A DNA stretch of 37,713 nt, from positions 1-37,713 of the IMG/VR virus record IMGVR_UViG_3300042923_000336; one strand, given 5' to 3'. Below, piece after piece: positions 14,769 through 22,542 of the stretch. The position numbers and the translations under genes were made by a program. The DNA is from a virus. The number at the start of each line of letters is the position of its first letter. Position 1 is the first letter of the stretch. Below the pieces are notes generated by a model that was not told the origin of the DNA, did no database searches, and saw only the letters and a list, made by a program, of their open reading frames with translations.

Positions 14769-16376
14769 GTGCCGCCAGGGATTCAGCCAGCAGTAAAGAT
14801 ACAAACGCCGCAAGAGGGATTCTTAGGTATAGATACGGCGTCAGAACCGACGAGCATATCACTCTCGCGTTCTAGGAGGCTGTACAACGCCTATCAAGGT
14901 AAAGTAAGGGCACTGACTCAGCGTCCCGGTTCCGTGCCTGTGACGGCAGCCCTAGCGAATCCCATCAAGCATCTAACAATCTACCCGTTCGGAACGGATC
15001 AATTACTTGCATCAAGTGGAACGTCACTCTTCAAATACGATAGCGGCGCGTTGACAACCGTAACCATGACGAACGCGCTTAATACTTCGGATATCTACGA
15101 CGCAGATTTCACCGGAATCAACTCAGGAGCAATCGTCAACATTAAACTGATTGCAGACGGTTCGGCGCTTAAACAATATAACGGCACAGAGGCAAAGCTA
15201 GTCACTCCTGCCGCTAATGACACGAGTCCCGCGCCTGAAAACGTGCTATCAAATATCAACACATTAGGCATAAAGTACATTTGGTCGCACTCAGACTATG
15301 TATTCGTGAGTCCGGGAGATAATCAGGTGTGGTATTCCAAACGTGCCGGGCAAGGTGGTGCCGATCACCAGTACGACTATTTCCCCTCTATCCACTACAA
15401 CATTCTCGTTAGAAAAGGCGACAACGTTAACGGGTGCGGAATCCCTTTCGATGATGTTTGTTTTATCCCCATGAGAAATGGATGGAATGTGTGGATGGGG
15501 ACTAACTTCGAGGACTTCGACTCTAGCCAATACTTAAACACAATCAACGGTCTGATAGCTCCTAGAAGCCCTCAGATCATCACATACGCAGATGGTCAAC
15601 AAACGATAGCTTATCTCTCTGACGATGGCGTACACGAAATATTCACCACAGTCCTAGACAATCGAGGAAAACAATACGCCACGCGAGGATTGATGAAGAA
15701 CAAGATTGACTTTGCGGCTTTTGGTTTTACTGAAGCTGAGAAAGCGGTGGCAATATCAAAGTACATCGTAGGATTCAATATGTACCTCTTGGAAATCACG
15801 CGAGATACCACTAATTACGTGTTCGGATACGACACACAAAACGGCGAATGGTACATCTGGACAGGACTTCAAATTAATTCCCTCATAGAGTTTGGTGGGG
15901 GTATTTACTTTGCAGGTAATGACGGATCGCTAAAGACCTTCGACGAGAATCTATACAGCGACTGGACAGACATCGCAAAGACAACGGGAACGCCAATAGA
16001 CTTTGATCGAATATCGGGAATGATTTCGTTTGAAGATACTGGATACCCGAGCATGTTGGATTACTACATTTTGCGGTTAAAGCAATACATTGTTCCTGCA
16101 AGCTTGGATATATCGATCGTTTATATGCGGTCAATGGTCGAGGTTGAGCAAGCGCTACAGAATTCCTACTTGGTGTGGGACGTTTCAGAGTGGGATGTTG
16201 CGGCATGGGCTAACTTGGACTATACAGACCTCGTGAGCGCTCCGCAGAGGCTTTCCACGAGACTAAAGCTACCTAAACAGGCTTATTACTTTCAGATACG
16301 TTGGAGGAACAACAGAGACGAACCAGTAGAGGTTTACGGGGAATCACTAATTGGTCGGGTAAGTGGCGAACTATAA
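14769..16376 (+). CDS. tail hub / packaged-DNA stabilisation protein (P22 gp10-like)
   Basis: The product is 535 aa with GTG start 14769 after TTAGGGGAGTGATAGT. After residue 1-60 (RSRRLYNAYQGKVRALTQRPG is typical: 'N....G.L..RPG') the protein shows repeated strand pairs with W/Y/G patterns (HSDYVFVSPGDNQVWYS; TQNGEWYIWTG; GGGIYFAGNDGSLKTFD), the signature of the beta-propeller in P22 gp10-type tail hubs that plug the neck and hold the tailspikes. C-terminal beta domain (residues about 430-535). It directly precedes the nuclease insertion and the tailspike. Confidence 0.72.
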   Translation: MPPGIQPAVKIQTPQEGFLGIDTASEPTSISLSRSRRLYNAYQGKVRALTQRPGSVPVTAALANPIKHLTIYPFGTDQLLASSGTSLFKYDSGALTTVTMTNALNTSDIYDADFTGINSGAIVNIKLIADGSALKQYNGTEAKLVTPAANDTSPAPENVLSNINTLGIKYIWSHSDYVFVSPGDNQVWYSKRAGQGGADHQYDYFPSIHYNILVRKGDNVNGCGIPFDDVCFIPMRNGWNVWMGTNFEDFDSSQYLNTINGLIAPRSPQIITYADGQQTIAYLSDDGVHEIFTTVLDNRGKQYATRGLMKNKIDFAAFGFTEAEKAVAISKYIVGFNMYLLEITRDTTNYVFGYDTQNGEWYIWTGLQINSLIEFGGGIYFAGNDGSLKTFDENLYSDWTDIAKTTGTPIDFDRISGMISFEDTGYPSMLDYYILRLKQYIVPASLDISIVYMRSMVEVEQALQNSYLVWDVSEWDVAAWANLDYTDLVSAPQRLSTRLKLPKQAYYFQIRWRNNRDEPVEVYGESLIGRVSGEL

Positions 16377-16388
16377 AGCGGTAAATTG

Positions 16389-16397
16389 TGGTATAAT
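16389..16397 (+). promoter_or_regulatory. extended -10 promoter for the HNH gene
   Basis: TGG followed by TATAAT (16392-16397) is a perfect extended -10 element; there is no good -35. It lies 93 bp before the HNH start. Two other cargo promoters in the window share TGGTATAA. Confidence 0.65.
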
Positions 16398-16402
16398 TAG
16401 AG

Positions 16403-16462
16403 AGTGGGCTAGGCTGATCCCCGAACGTGCAGAACTCTACTGCATTGCCCATGATTTCCACT
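16403..16462 (+). ncRNA. structured leader of the HNH gene
   Basis: TGCAG (16428-16432) and CTGCA (16440-16444) form a hairpin; around it TGGGC (16405-16409) pairs with GCCCA (16447-16451), or AGTGG (16403-16407) with CCACT (16458-16462). The two outer helices are mutually exclusive. It precedes the ribosome site by about 20 bases. It may regulate translation of the nuclease or be a trace of its insertion. Confidence 0.4.
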
Positions 16463-16489
16463 AATAGAGAACACTGAGAGGGTGTTGTT

Positions 16490-17155
16490 ATGAGTTTAAT
16501 GGACATTGCGGGGGAAACTTTTGGGAGACTGAAAGTAGTCTGTTTTTCTGGAATGAGCAAGCACAAAAAGAGTTTATGGAAATGTGTTTGCGATTGTGGT
16601 AATGAAAAGGTTATATCTGGCTCCTTATTGAAAAAGGGAAACACAAGGTCTTGTGGATGCTTAAAGGATGAATTAACCAGTGCGAGGTTTATGACACACG
16701 GTCATACGAGAAATAGAAAGTCTACGGAGTATCGAAGTTGGATGGATATGAAAGGTAGATGCACAAGGAAAAATTCAACACGGTACGAGGATTATGGAGG
16801 GCGAGGAATTTCGGTATGTGAGCGGTGGTTAAATAGTTTTGAAGACTTCTTAGAAGATATGGGAAAAAAAGACTCCCCTAAACATACACTTGAGCGCATT
16901 GATGTTAATGGAAACTACGAACCAAATAATTGCAAGTGGGCCGACTACAACGAGCAAGCTAAGAACAGAAGAATAGCTAGCGTGAACACAACAGGGGTGA
17001 GCGGGGTTAAGTGGCATAAGAAACAACAAAGATACCACGTAACCATTGCGGTTGATGGAAAAAGACGCCACATCGGTTGTTACAAGGAACTCGAATTAGC
17101 GATATCCGCAAGACTAGACGCCGAATTAAAATACTGGAACAAGATACCGTCCTAA
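16490..17155 (+). CDS. HNH homing-type endonuclease with AP2 domain
   Basis: The product is 221 aa from ATG 16490 (GAGAGGGTGTTGTT upstream). Residues about 10-65 form a zinc module with CVCDCGN and SCGCL (Cys pairs). Residues about 85-155 are the HNH-like core: YEDYGGRGISVCERWL, SFEDFLEDMG, LERIDVNGNYEPNNCKWADY. The C-terminal AP2/ERF-type DNA-binding domain begins at TGVSGVKWHKKQQRYHVTI (about 167) . Such free-standing nucleases copy themselves between phages by cutting uninserted relatives. It has its own extended -10 promoter and terminator, an independent unit inserted between tail hub and tailspike. Confidence 0.88.
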   Translation: MSLMDIAGETFGRLKVVCFSGMSKHKKSLWKCVCDCGNEKVISGSLLKKGNTRSCGCLKDELTSARFMTHGHTRNRKSTEYRSWMDMKGRCTRKNSTRYEDYGGRGISVCERWLNSFEDFLEDMGKKDSPKHTLERIDVNGNYEPNNCKWADYNEQAKNRRIASVNTTGVSGVKWHKKQQRYHVTIAVDGKRRHIGCYKELELAISARLDAELKYWNKIPS

Positions 17156-17173
17156 TGGGGCGGTTTTTATTTT
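17146..17173 (+). terminator. intrinsic terminator of the HNH unit
   Basis: ACCGTCC (17146-17152) pairs with GGGCGGT (17158-17164), one G-U, 5-nt loop, then TTTTTATTTT. It overlaps the end of the HNH gene. Confidence 0.7.
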
Positions 17174-17189
17174 GGGAAGGAGATGTGAA

Positions 17190-18953
17190 ATGACACTACC
17201 AATGGACAGATCAGCACTTGTATTAGCTCAAGGGAATCAGATACCATCAATGGTTGCATCATCTACAAAGAACATCAACGCAGTAACGAAACTGTATGAT
17301 GGTGTGGATGAACTGTATGGATACGTAAACCAAGTCCTGCAAGGGATATATGATGCAGAAAAGTTTAGTAAACTTGGAATAATCAATGTAAAAGATGCCC
17401 CGTTCAACGCTAAAGGCGACGGTATAAAGGACGACACGTCCGCGATCCAAAATGCGGTTAATGCATCTAAGGCAAAGGGTGGAGGTATTGTATTTTTTCC
17501 AGAGGGAACATACGTATCAAACAATATTAAACTCCCTTCGGGAGTGACACTACAAGGATCGGGTCGCGGAGTGACAACGATAAAATTACGAAATAATGCA
17601 ACTGTGTACGCCACTCTAATAGAAAGCGCTGACTACACTACGGGGGCTTTTAATCTTTCTATTTTCGATCTGACGCTAGACGGAAATAAAAGCAACCAAA
17701 GCACATCAGAGGGATTTCACTATACAGTTAATTTAGGTGTAGTCGATACCGTAGTTATTGAACGAGTAGAAATAATAAACGTTGATGGTGATGGTATTTT
17801 TATTGGTTATTCATGGGCCAATGGAAACACGCACGAAACTCCTTCGAAGAACGTAACAATACGAGATGTTTCAGTGTTGGATGCTGATCGTAACGGAATC
17901 GCTATTCTATATTGCGAAAATGTTCTTGTTGATAATTGTGACATAAAAGGCGCTTGCTCTTCGGCATTGGTGGATATAGAGAACCACCACAACAACGACT
18001 ATATCAGAAATGTAACCGTTCAAAATTCACGGTTGACCGTTGATTCCGGCGGTAGTCGAGTGAAATGTATTAGTAATGGATTTGCGGCTGCCAACCAAAA
18101 TGTAAAATTTATCAACAATCAATTTTATAACGAAGGACTCGGCATATCCCAGTTTAATCAGGTTGATGTATTAAACAATCGGTTCTATCTTCCGTCAGAT
18201 TTTGTGGGTGTTGAAATAGCTGGATCAAACGGAATAAACATCGAGGGTAATTACATTGATTCAGGAGAAATCGGGGTATATGCCCTTGCAGTTAGTGGTG
18301 TTGATCCGAGTAACGTACGTATCGTAAACAATCAAATTCGTTCATGTACGGCTCAAGGCGTTTATATTACAAATGGAAATAACATTCATATTGAAGGAAA
18401 TACGATTATCAATAACACGACTGAGGGAGTCCATATAGATGGAACTTCAACAATTGTGACAATCGTCGGCAACAGGATTTATGACACCCGTTCAGGCGGA
18501 AGCAAGACACAAAATTATGCGATATCCTTTATCACAGCAACATCCGATTTAATTATTACAGGTAACTATTTACTAGGAAATGCTTTAGGCGTTCTCACCG
18601 GAACTGGAGCATCCGCAGTTGACCCAACAAAAGTGAGTTATGGCGTTAACGACGATGGGTTCGTTTCAACTGCAAAAATTCTCACTAAAACAGCAAATTA
18701 CACTATGTTGTGGAATAACGAATTAATACTTGTGGATTGTACTTCGGGAGCGAAAACAGTTAATTTCCCCGATGCGACTCTTCATAAAGGGAGGATATTC
18801 ACAATAAAAAAAATAGACATATCCGCGAATACGGTAACGGTAGGTACTGCACCGGGAACGCAAAACATTGATAGTTCAACAACAAAAAGCTTATCTTCCC
18901 AATGGCAGAGCATAAGAGTAATGAGTGATGGAGCGAATTATTATACTTTCTAA
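17190..18953 (+). CDS. tailspike, pectate-lyase-type beta-helix
   Basis: The product is 587 aa. ATG 17190 is chosen because GGGAAGGAGATGTG precedes it; an upstream TTG would include this site. Residues 1-60 form a short particle-binding region. From about 63 (GIINVKDAPFNAKGDGIKDD, the classic pectate-lyase superfamily entry) to about 440 there are PbH1-type turns (for example NIEGNYI, IVNNQIRS, IHIEGNTIINN). The last 95 residues, from about 495, form a beta C-terminal domain for trimerisation. It probably binds and cleaves host surface polysaccharide. The base composition is more AT-rich than the head genes, as usual for exchanged receptor-binding genes. Confidence 0.88.
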   Translation: MTLPMDRSALVLAQGNQIPSMVASSTKNINAVTKLYDGVDELYGYVNQVLQGIYDAEKFSKLGIINVKDAPFNAKGDGIKDDTSAIQNAVNASKAKGGGIVFFPEGTYVSNNIKLPSGVTLQGSGRGVTTIKLRNNATVYATLIESADYTTGAFNLSIFDLTLDGNKSNQSTSEGFHYTVNLGVVDTVVIERVEIINVDGDGIFIGYSWANGNTHETPSKNVTIRDVSVLDADRNGIAILYCENVLVDNCDIKGACSSALVDIENHHNNDYIRNVTVQNSRLTVDSGGSRVKCISNGFAAANQNVKFINNQFYNEGLGISQFNQVDVLNNRFYLPSDFVGVEIAGSNGINIEGNYIDSGEIGVYALAVSGVDPSNVRIVNNQIRSCTAQGVYITNGNNIHIEGNTIINNTTEGVHIDGTSTIVTIVGNRIYDTRSGGSKTQNYAISFITATSDLIITGNYLLGNALGVLTGTGASAVDPTKVSYGVNDDGFVSTAKILTKTANYTMLWNNELILVDCTSGAKTVNFPDATLHKGRIFTIKKIDISANTVTVGTAPGTQNIDSSTTKSLSSQWQSIRVMSDGANYYTF

Positions 18954-18979
18954 AAAAACTATGAATTTAATATGGGAGA

Positions 18980-18988
18980 TGGTATAAC
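18980..18988 (+). promoter_or_regulatory. extended -10 promoter for the acyltransferase gene
   Basis: TGG followed by TATAAC (18983-18988) in the 63-bp gap; -35 (TATGAA, 18960-18965) poor, spacer 17 bp. It could let the cargo be expressed in a lysogen. Confidence 0.5.
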
Positions 18989-19016
18989 AAAGAAAACAAG
19001 ATAATAAGGGGAAAAA

Positions 19017-20219
19017 ATGGATAATAATCGGATTTCACAGTTAGATTCACTCAGGGGAATAGCGGCAATGATCGTAGTAATATTTCATTGTTTGCTTTCT
19101 TTCTCTATTTTTTACAACGCTAACTATAACGAACAGTACGCTAATGGATTCATAAAGCTAATGGTTATCAGCCCACTACATACCTTTTGGGCAGGAAACG
19201 AAGCGGTTCTTCTCTTCTTTGTATTAAGTGGTTTTGTACTTTCAATACCGTTTATGGAGGGAAGAGCACCCAAATACAGGGCGTATATAATAAAGCGCGT
19301 TTTCCGCATTTATGTTCCGTACATTGTTGTTATGGCCGCTTCTGTAATCTTGGTGACAGTGTTTGCATCATACAAAGACTTTCCAGAACTCAGCCCTATT
19401 TTTGATGGCCGTTGGGATCATAGCATATCACTTAAGGCAATCGTAGCCTACGTATTCATGATTAATTACGACACAGCTAATGTTAATGGCGTAGTGTGGA
19501 CGCTATATCATGAAATGAGGATATCTATTATCTTCCCATTGTTCATGTTAGCGATCGTTAATCTTGGATGGAAATCCGGATTCTCGATAAGTATTGCTGT
19601 GACTGCCTTCATGTGGGTTGTCTTGCGTTTTGTTGCTACTGGAGTCAATAACGACATGATATCTAGTGTTGTGACTGATTTTAGGTGGACGGTGTATTAT
19701 TTTATCTTTTTCATTCTCGGTTCGTTTATCGCAAGGTTCAGAACTGAAATTTTCAATGAATTAAAGAACAGAACGTTAACAAAGAGTTTAATTTTAATCG
19801 CGTCTTTGATTCTCGTAAATTTCAAATGGATTTACGAAATCATTGATGTGAGAAGTGTTCATATTGATAATTTTATTCCTTCCTTGGGCATAGCGTTGCT
19901 ATTTTGCGTAGCGATTTCATCTGCCAGAATGATTAAGATACTAAACTTTAAGCCTTTCTTGTGGCTCGGTAAGATATCTTACAGTCTATACCTCACACAT
20001 ATCATCGTTATCATGTTGACCAGTATATTGTTAAGCAGGATAGTGCCTATCGGGTTGTTATTTATATCCATACCGCTATTAACACTCCCTGTTGCCTATC
20101 TGTCGCATAAATTTATAGAGACAAAAGCGATAAAGTTTGGATATATTATCGCTTCACAGACAAACAACAATAAAATGAAAGCATTTATACCAAAAGAAGC
20201 AAATGTTAAATTGGAATGA
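19017..20219 (+). CDS. acyltransferase 3 family membrane protein (polysaccharide O-acetylase type)
   Basis: The product is 400 aa, preceded by AATAAGGGGAAAAA. The N-terminal signature RISQLDSLRGIAAMIVVIFH (Arg, LDxLRGIAA, then the essential His) is diagnostic of acyltransferase-3 proteins. About ten membrane spans follow, with GRAPKYRAYIIKRVFRIYVP in the first cytoplasmic loop region and LWLGKISYSLYLTH near 320. Members transfer acetyl groups to sugars of cell-surface glycans at the membrane. Phage copies often change host receptor sugars so that the lysogen resists the same phage. Its place right after the tailspike, which binds such sugars, fits that role. Confidence 0.85.
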   Translation: MDNNRISQLDSLRGIAAMIVVIFHCLLSFSIFYNANYNEQYANGFIKLMVISPLHTFWAGNEAVLLFFVLSGFVLSIPFMEGRAPKYRAYIIKRVFRIYVPYIVVMAASVILVTVFASYKDFPELSPIFDGRWDHSISLKAIVAYVFMINYDTANVNGVVWTLYHEMRISIIFPLFMLAIVNLGWKSGFSISIAVTAFMWVVLRFVATGVNNDMISSVVTDFRWTVYYFIFFILGSFIARFRTEIFNELKNRTLTKSLILIASLILVNFKWIYEIIDVRSVHIDNFIPSLGIALLFCVAISSARMIKILNFKPFLWLGKISYSLYLTHIIVIMLTSILLSRIVPIGLLFISIPLLTLPVAYLSHKFIETKAIKFGYIIASQTNNNKMKAFIPKEANVKLE

Positions 20220-20246
20220 CAAGGTATAGCGAAAAAGGGGCGGAGC

Positions 20247-20399
20247 ATGTATCTATATCGCGCATTTTTATATGGATATCATACGGTTTTTCGTTTTGTG
20301 GTAAAAAGAAGATTTTGGAGAGATAGACGAGGATATGAGAATGCATGGTTTAAGCATCACAACAAACAAATGAAGCACCACAAGGAGCGTATGAAATGA
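20247..20399 (+). CDS. small basic protein
   Basis: The product is 50 aa from ATG 20247, with GGGGCGGAGC upstream. Aromatic and strongly basic (MYLYRAFLYGYHTVFRFVVK then KRRFWRDRRGYENAW), ending in His/Lys-rich KHHNKQMKHHKERMK. Its stop overlaps the next gene's start (ATGAAATGA). It may lie on the membrane surface. No family recognised. Confidence 0.55.
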   Translation: MYLYRAFLYGYHTVFRFVVKRRFWRDRRGYENAWFKHHNKQMKHHKERMK

Positions 20400-20992
20400 A
20401 AAAAACTATTTCAGCAATACTAATGTTGTTCTTATTCATCAACGTTGCCAACGCATCAACCCTCAACGGTACATACGATGGCAATCCAATCGCTAAAATC
20501 ATCGTTAACGGCGAAGAAGTCAACGTAACCGGAACGCCAGCCTATGCGGAAGATGGAAGCGTAATGGTTCCCATCCGTGTACTGCGTGAATTAGGCGTAG
20601 GCGTGTCGTGGGATCAAACCACCTACAGCGTGACCATCACACCACCGGAACCCGTAGAAGTCATTAAGGAGGTTGTCAAAGTGGTTGATAACGAAGGTAA
20701 CACGGTAGAAGAACCTGTTATCGATACGCCAACAGAAGAGACAGCAGAAACGCCGACAGAGACAAGCGAACCAACTGGAACGACTGAACCAACAGAGACA
20801 CCTAGTGCAACGCCTGAACCGACTCCAAGCCCTGAACCAACGCCCGATAACACAGCCACTTGCAAGGCTATAGCGGATTCGTGGAATTATAAGATAGCAG
20901 TACATTCAGCCGGAACGGTAGGTAAGTATCAATCAGACATCGCACAAATGGCAAGAGAACGAGATTCCGAACTAGCTTCGGCAGGATGCTAG
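20396..20992 (+). CDS. secreted stalk-domain protein (copper amine oxidase N-like)
   Basis: The product is 198 aa. Residues 1-20 are a signal peptide (MKKTISAILMLFLFINVANA, cleavage after ANA likely). Residues about 35-87 form the stalk/copper amine oxidase N-terminal-like domain: KIIVNGEEVNV, DGSVMVPIRVLRELGVGVSW, DQTTYSVTI. A Thr/Pro/Glu-rich linker (about 105-155, TPTETSEPTGTTEPTETPSA) leads to a helical C-terminus with two Cys. Such domains are abundant in Paenibacillus surface proteins, not in virions. It is thus a candidate lysogenic-conversion or surface-masking gene, coupled to the acyltransferase unit and followed by its terminator. Confidence 0.8.
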   Translation: MKKTISAILMLFLFINVANASTLNGTYDGNPIAKIIVNGEEVNVTGTPAYAEDGSVMVPIRVLRELGVGVSWDQTTYSVTITPPEPVEVIKEVVKVVDNEGNTVEEPVIDTPTEETAETPTETSEPTGTTEPTETPSATPEPTPSPEPTPDNTATCKAIADSWNYKIAVHSAGTVGKYQSDIAQMARERDSELASAGC

Positions 20993-21015
20993 ACCCTTCG
21001 GGGTCTTTTTTATTT
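20991..21015 (+). terminator. strong intrinsic terminator, TTCG tetraloop
   Basis: AGACCC (20991-20996), TTCG, GGGTCT (21001-21006), then TTTTTATTTC. It ends the cargo unit and overlaps the stop codon. Confidence 0.85.
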
Positions 21016-21035
21016 CACCAAAGGGAGTTGATTAG

Positions 21036-22538
21036 ATGGCAGTAAAAACCGATCGTACAGGAATGACACAATTAGGTAACGGTCAATGGGTAAGCAGCAC
21101 ACCCACACCTCCATCAGCACCAGTTGCGGCTAAACCAAATCCACCTACAACAGGCGTTGTACCACCTGTAAAACCAGTTACACCAAATCCAGTAGTGAAC
21201 AAACCGATGGCGGCAACACCACCAGTTCAGAACTCAGCAACAAACACCTCTGGCGTGGCTCCTACGCTCGGTTATGGTAGTGGAGGGACTTACGGCTCAA
21301 CTCCCGGACTAGGACAGGCATACGCCGCTAACCAAGCGCTAATAAGCACCGATGCCGGGAAACAAAGCGAGATTGACCGGACGTTACAGGTCATCAAGGA
21401 TCGCCAAGCTCAGGGTATGGACGTTACGGATCAGAATAAATACCTAAGCGTTAACCTTGGATACAAACCTCCTCAACAAGAAGTACAGACACAAGCTCTC
21501 CCAAGCGGTGGATACATGCCAAGGGATGCTGTAACTAACGTTAGAAGCTCGTCGGAACTTCAACAATCTTCCGGTGATAGCCTAGCCATTGAACGTGCGG
21601 CGTTACTAAACGCAATAAATACCCAAATGGGATCAATAAAAAATAACGCGCAATACGCGAACCAATTGACTAACGATAGTCGCACATTGCAAGATTTCTC
21701 GCGAACACAATCAGCTAATCCATTCGCAAACATGGGTAAGCGGTCATTCGAGGAAGGCTTGATCGGCAGACAGCGTTCGATGGACGATAACACGCGAAAT
21801 AATGAATTGAATACGCAGCTTAATTCCTTATCTACCGAGATAGCGGACTTTGACAAACTCGCTCCTGAACGTCAACGTGAAATTTACAATAAGCTCCTGA
21901 CGATGGAACGTGACTTTGGCTTGAACGTTGGTCAGCTCACCGGGAACTATCCTTCTGGAACGAATGGACGGACGCTAGCCGGGAATGCGCAAGACTATGC
22001 ACAGTATGCGGATAATAGAGACTTTGAATATGGTGCGGGACGTGACGTTGTTGCTGATGATCAATGGTCGAAGCAGTTCGAAGAAGACAAGTCAAGATAC
22101 GGCGAACAATTCGCTTATCAGAAAGCGCGTGACAAGATTACGGACGCAAATGATAAGCGAGACTTCGACGAACAGGTCAAGCAAAACGGTGTAGCTCAGG
22201 CGGTTTCGTGGTACAACGCCAAAACATCACGTCAGAGTTCGAATAACGCCGCTGGAAATGCGAACTTTAGCAAGTTGATGGATGTATTCTCGGCTACCGG
22301 GAAGGCTCCGGCAGGGCTTGAGGGTTATGGAATCCCTGCGGGAACTGCTTATAAGTCAGATTCTGCGAGTGGGAAAATTCCTTATCAAAATAGCCCTGAC
22401 TTTGCCTCAGATGTTTCAGACATCACTAGCGGAAAAGTTACTCTAGATAAGGTTAAAGCTTCCTCTCAGGCGCTTATTGAGGAATATGGATACGATGGTT
22501 ATCTCGCATTACTGAAAGCCGCTACTCCAGAGGAGTGA
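21036..22538 (+). CDS. virion or ejection-type protein, unknown
   Basis: The product is 500 aa, preceded by CAAAGGGAGTTGATTAG. Residues about 20-75 are Pro/Thr/Val-rich and disordered (PPTTGVVPPVKPVTPNP). Then SEIDRTLQVIKDRQAQGMDV and DQNKYLSVNLGYKPPQQ appear, followed by Asn/Gln-rich helices (residues 190-400) and SQALIEEYGYDGYLALLKA at the end. It is directly coupled to the 1498-aa protein and occupies the place of internal ejection proteins (P22 gp7/gp20/gp16) in podoviruses. Assignment by size, composition and position only. Confidence 0.6.
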   Translation: MAVKTDRTGMTQLGNGQWVSSTPTPPSAPVAAKPNPPTTGVVPPVKPVTPNPVVNKPMAATPPVQNSATNTSGVAPTLGYGSGGTYGSTPGLGQAYAANQALISTDAGKQSEIDRTLQVIKDRQAQGMDVTDQNKYLSVNLGYKPPQQEVQTQALPSGGYMPRDAVTNVRSSSELQQSSGDSLAIERAALLNAINTQMGSIKNNAQYANQLTNDSRTLQDFSRTQSANPFANMGKRSFEEGLIGRQRSMDDNTRNNELNTQLNSLSTEIADFDKLAPERQREIYNKLLTMERDFGLNVGQLTGNYPSGTNGRTLAGNAQDYAQYADNRDFEYGAGRDVVADDQWSKQFEEDKSRYGEQFAYQKARDKITDANDKRDFDEQVKQNGVAQAVSWYNAKTSRQSSNNAAGNANFSKLMDVFSATGKAPAGLEGYGIPAGTAYKSDSASGKIPYQNSPDFASDVSDITSGKVTLDKVKASSQALIEEYGYDGYLALLKAATPEE

Positions 22539-22542
22539 TGAA

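Noticed and set aside
16389-17173. IscB/TnpB-like nuclease with guide RNA
   Set aside because: The protein has an HNH plus AP2 plan and no RuvC motifs, and the leader is far shorter than an omega RNA.
20700-20860. Tandem DNA repeat in the stalk protein gene
   Set aside because: The Thr/Pro/Glu codons recur but without a fixed period, so it is a low-complexity linker rather than a repeat array.
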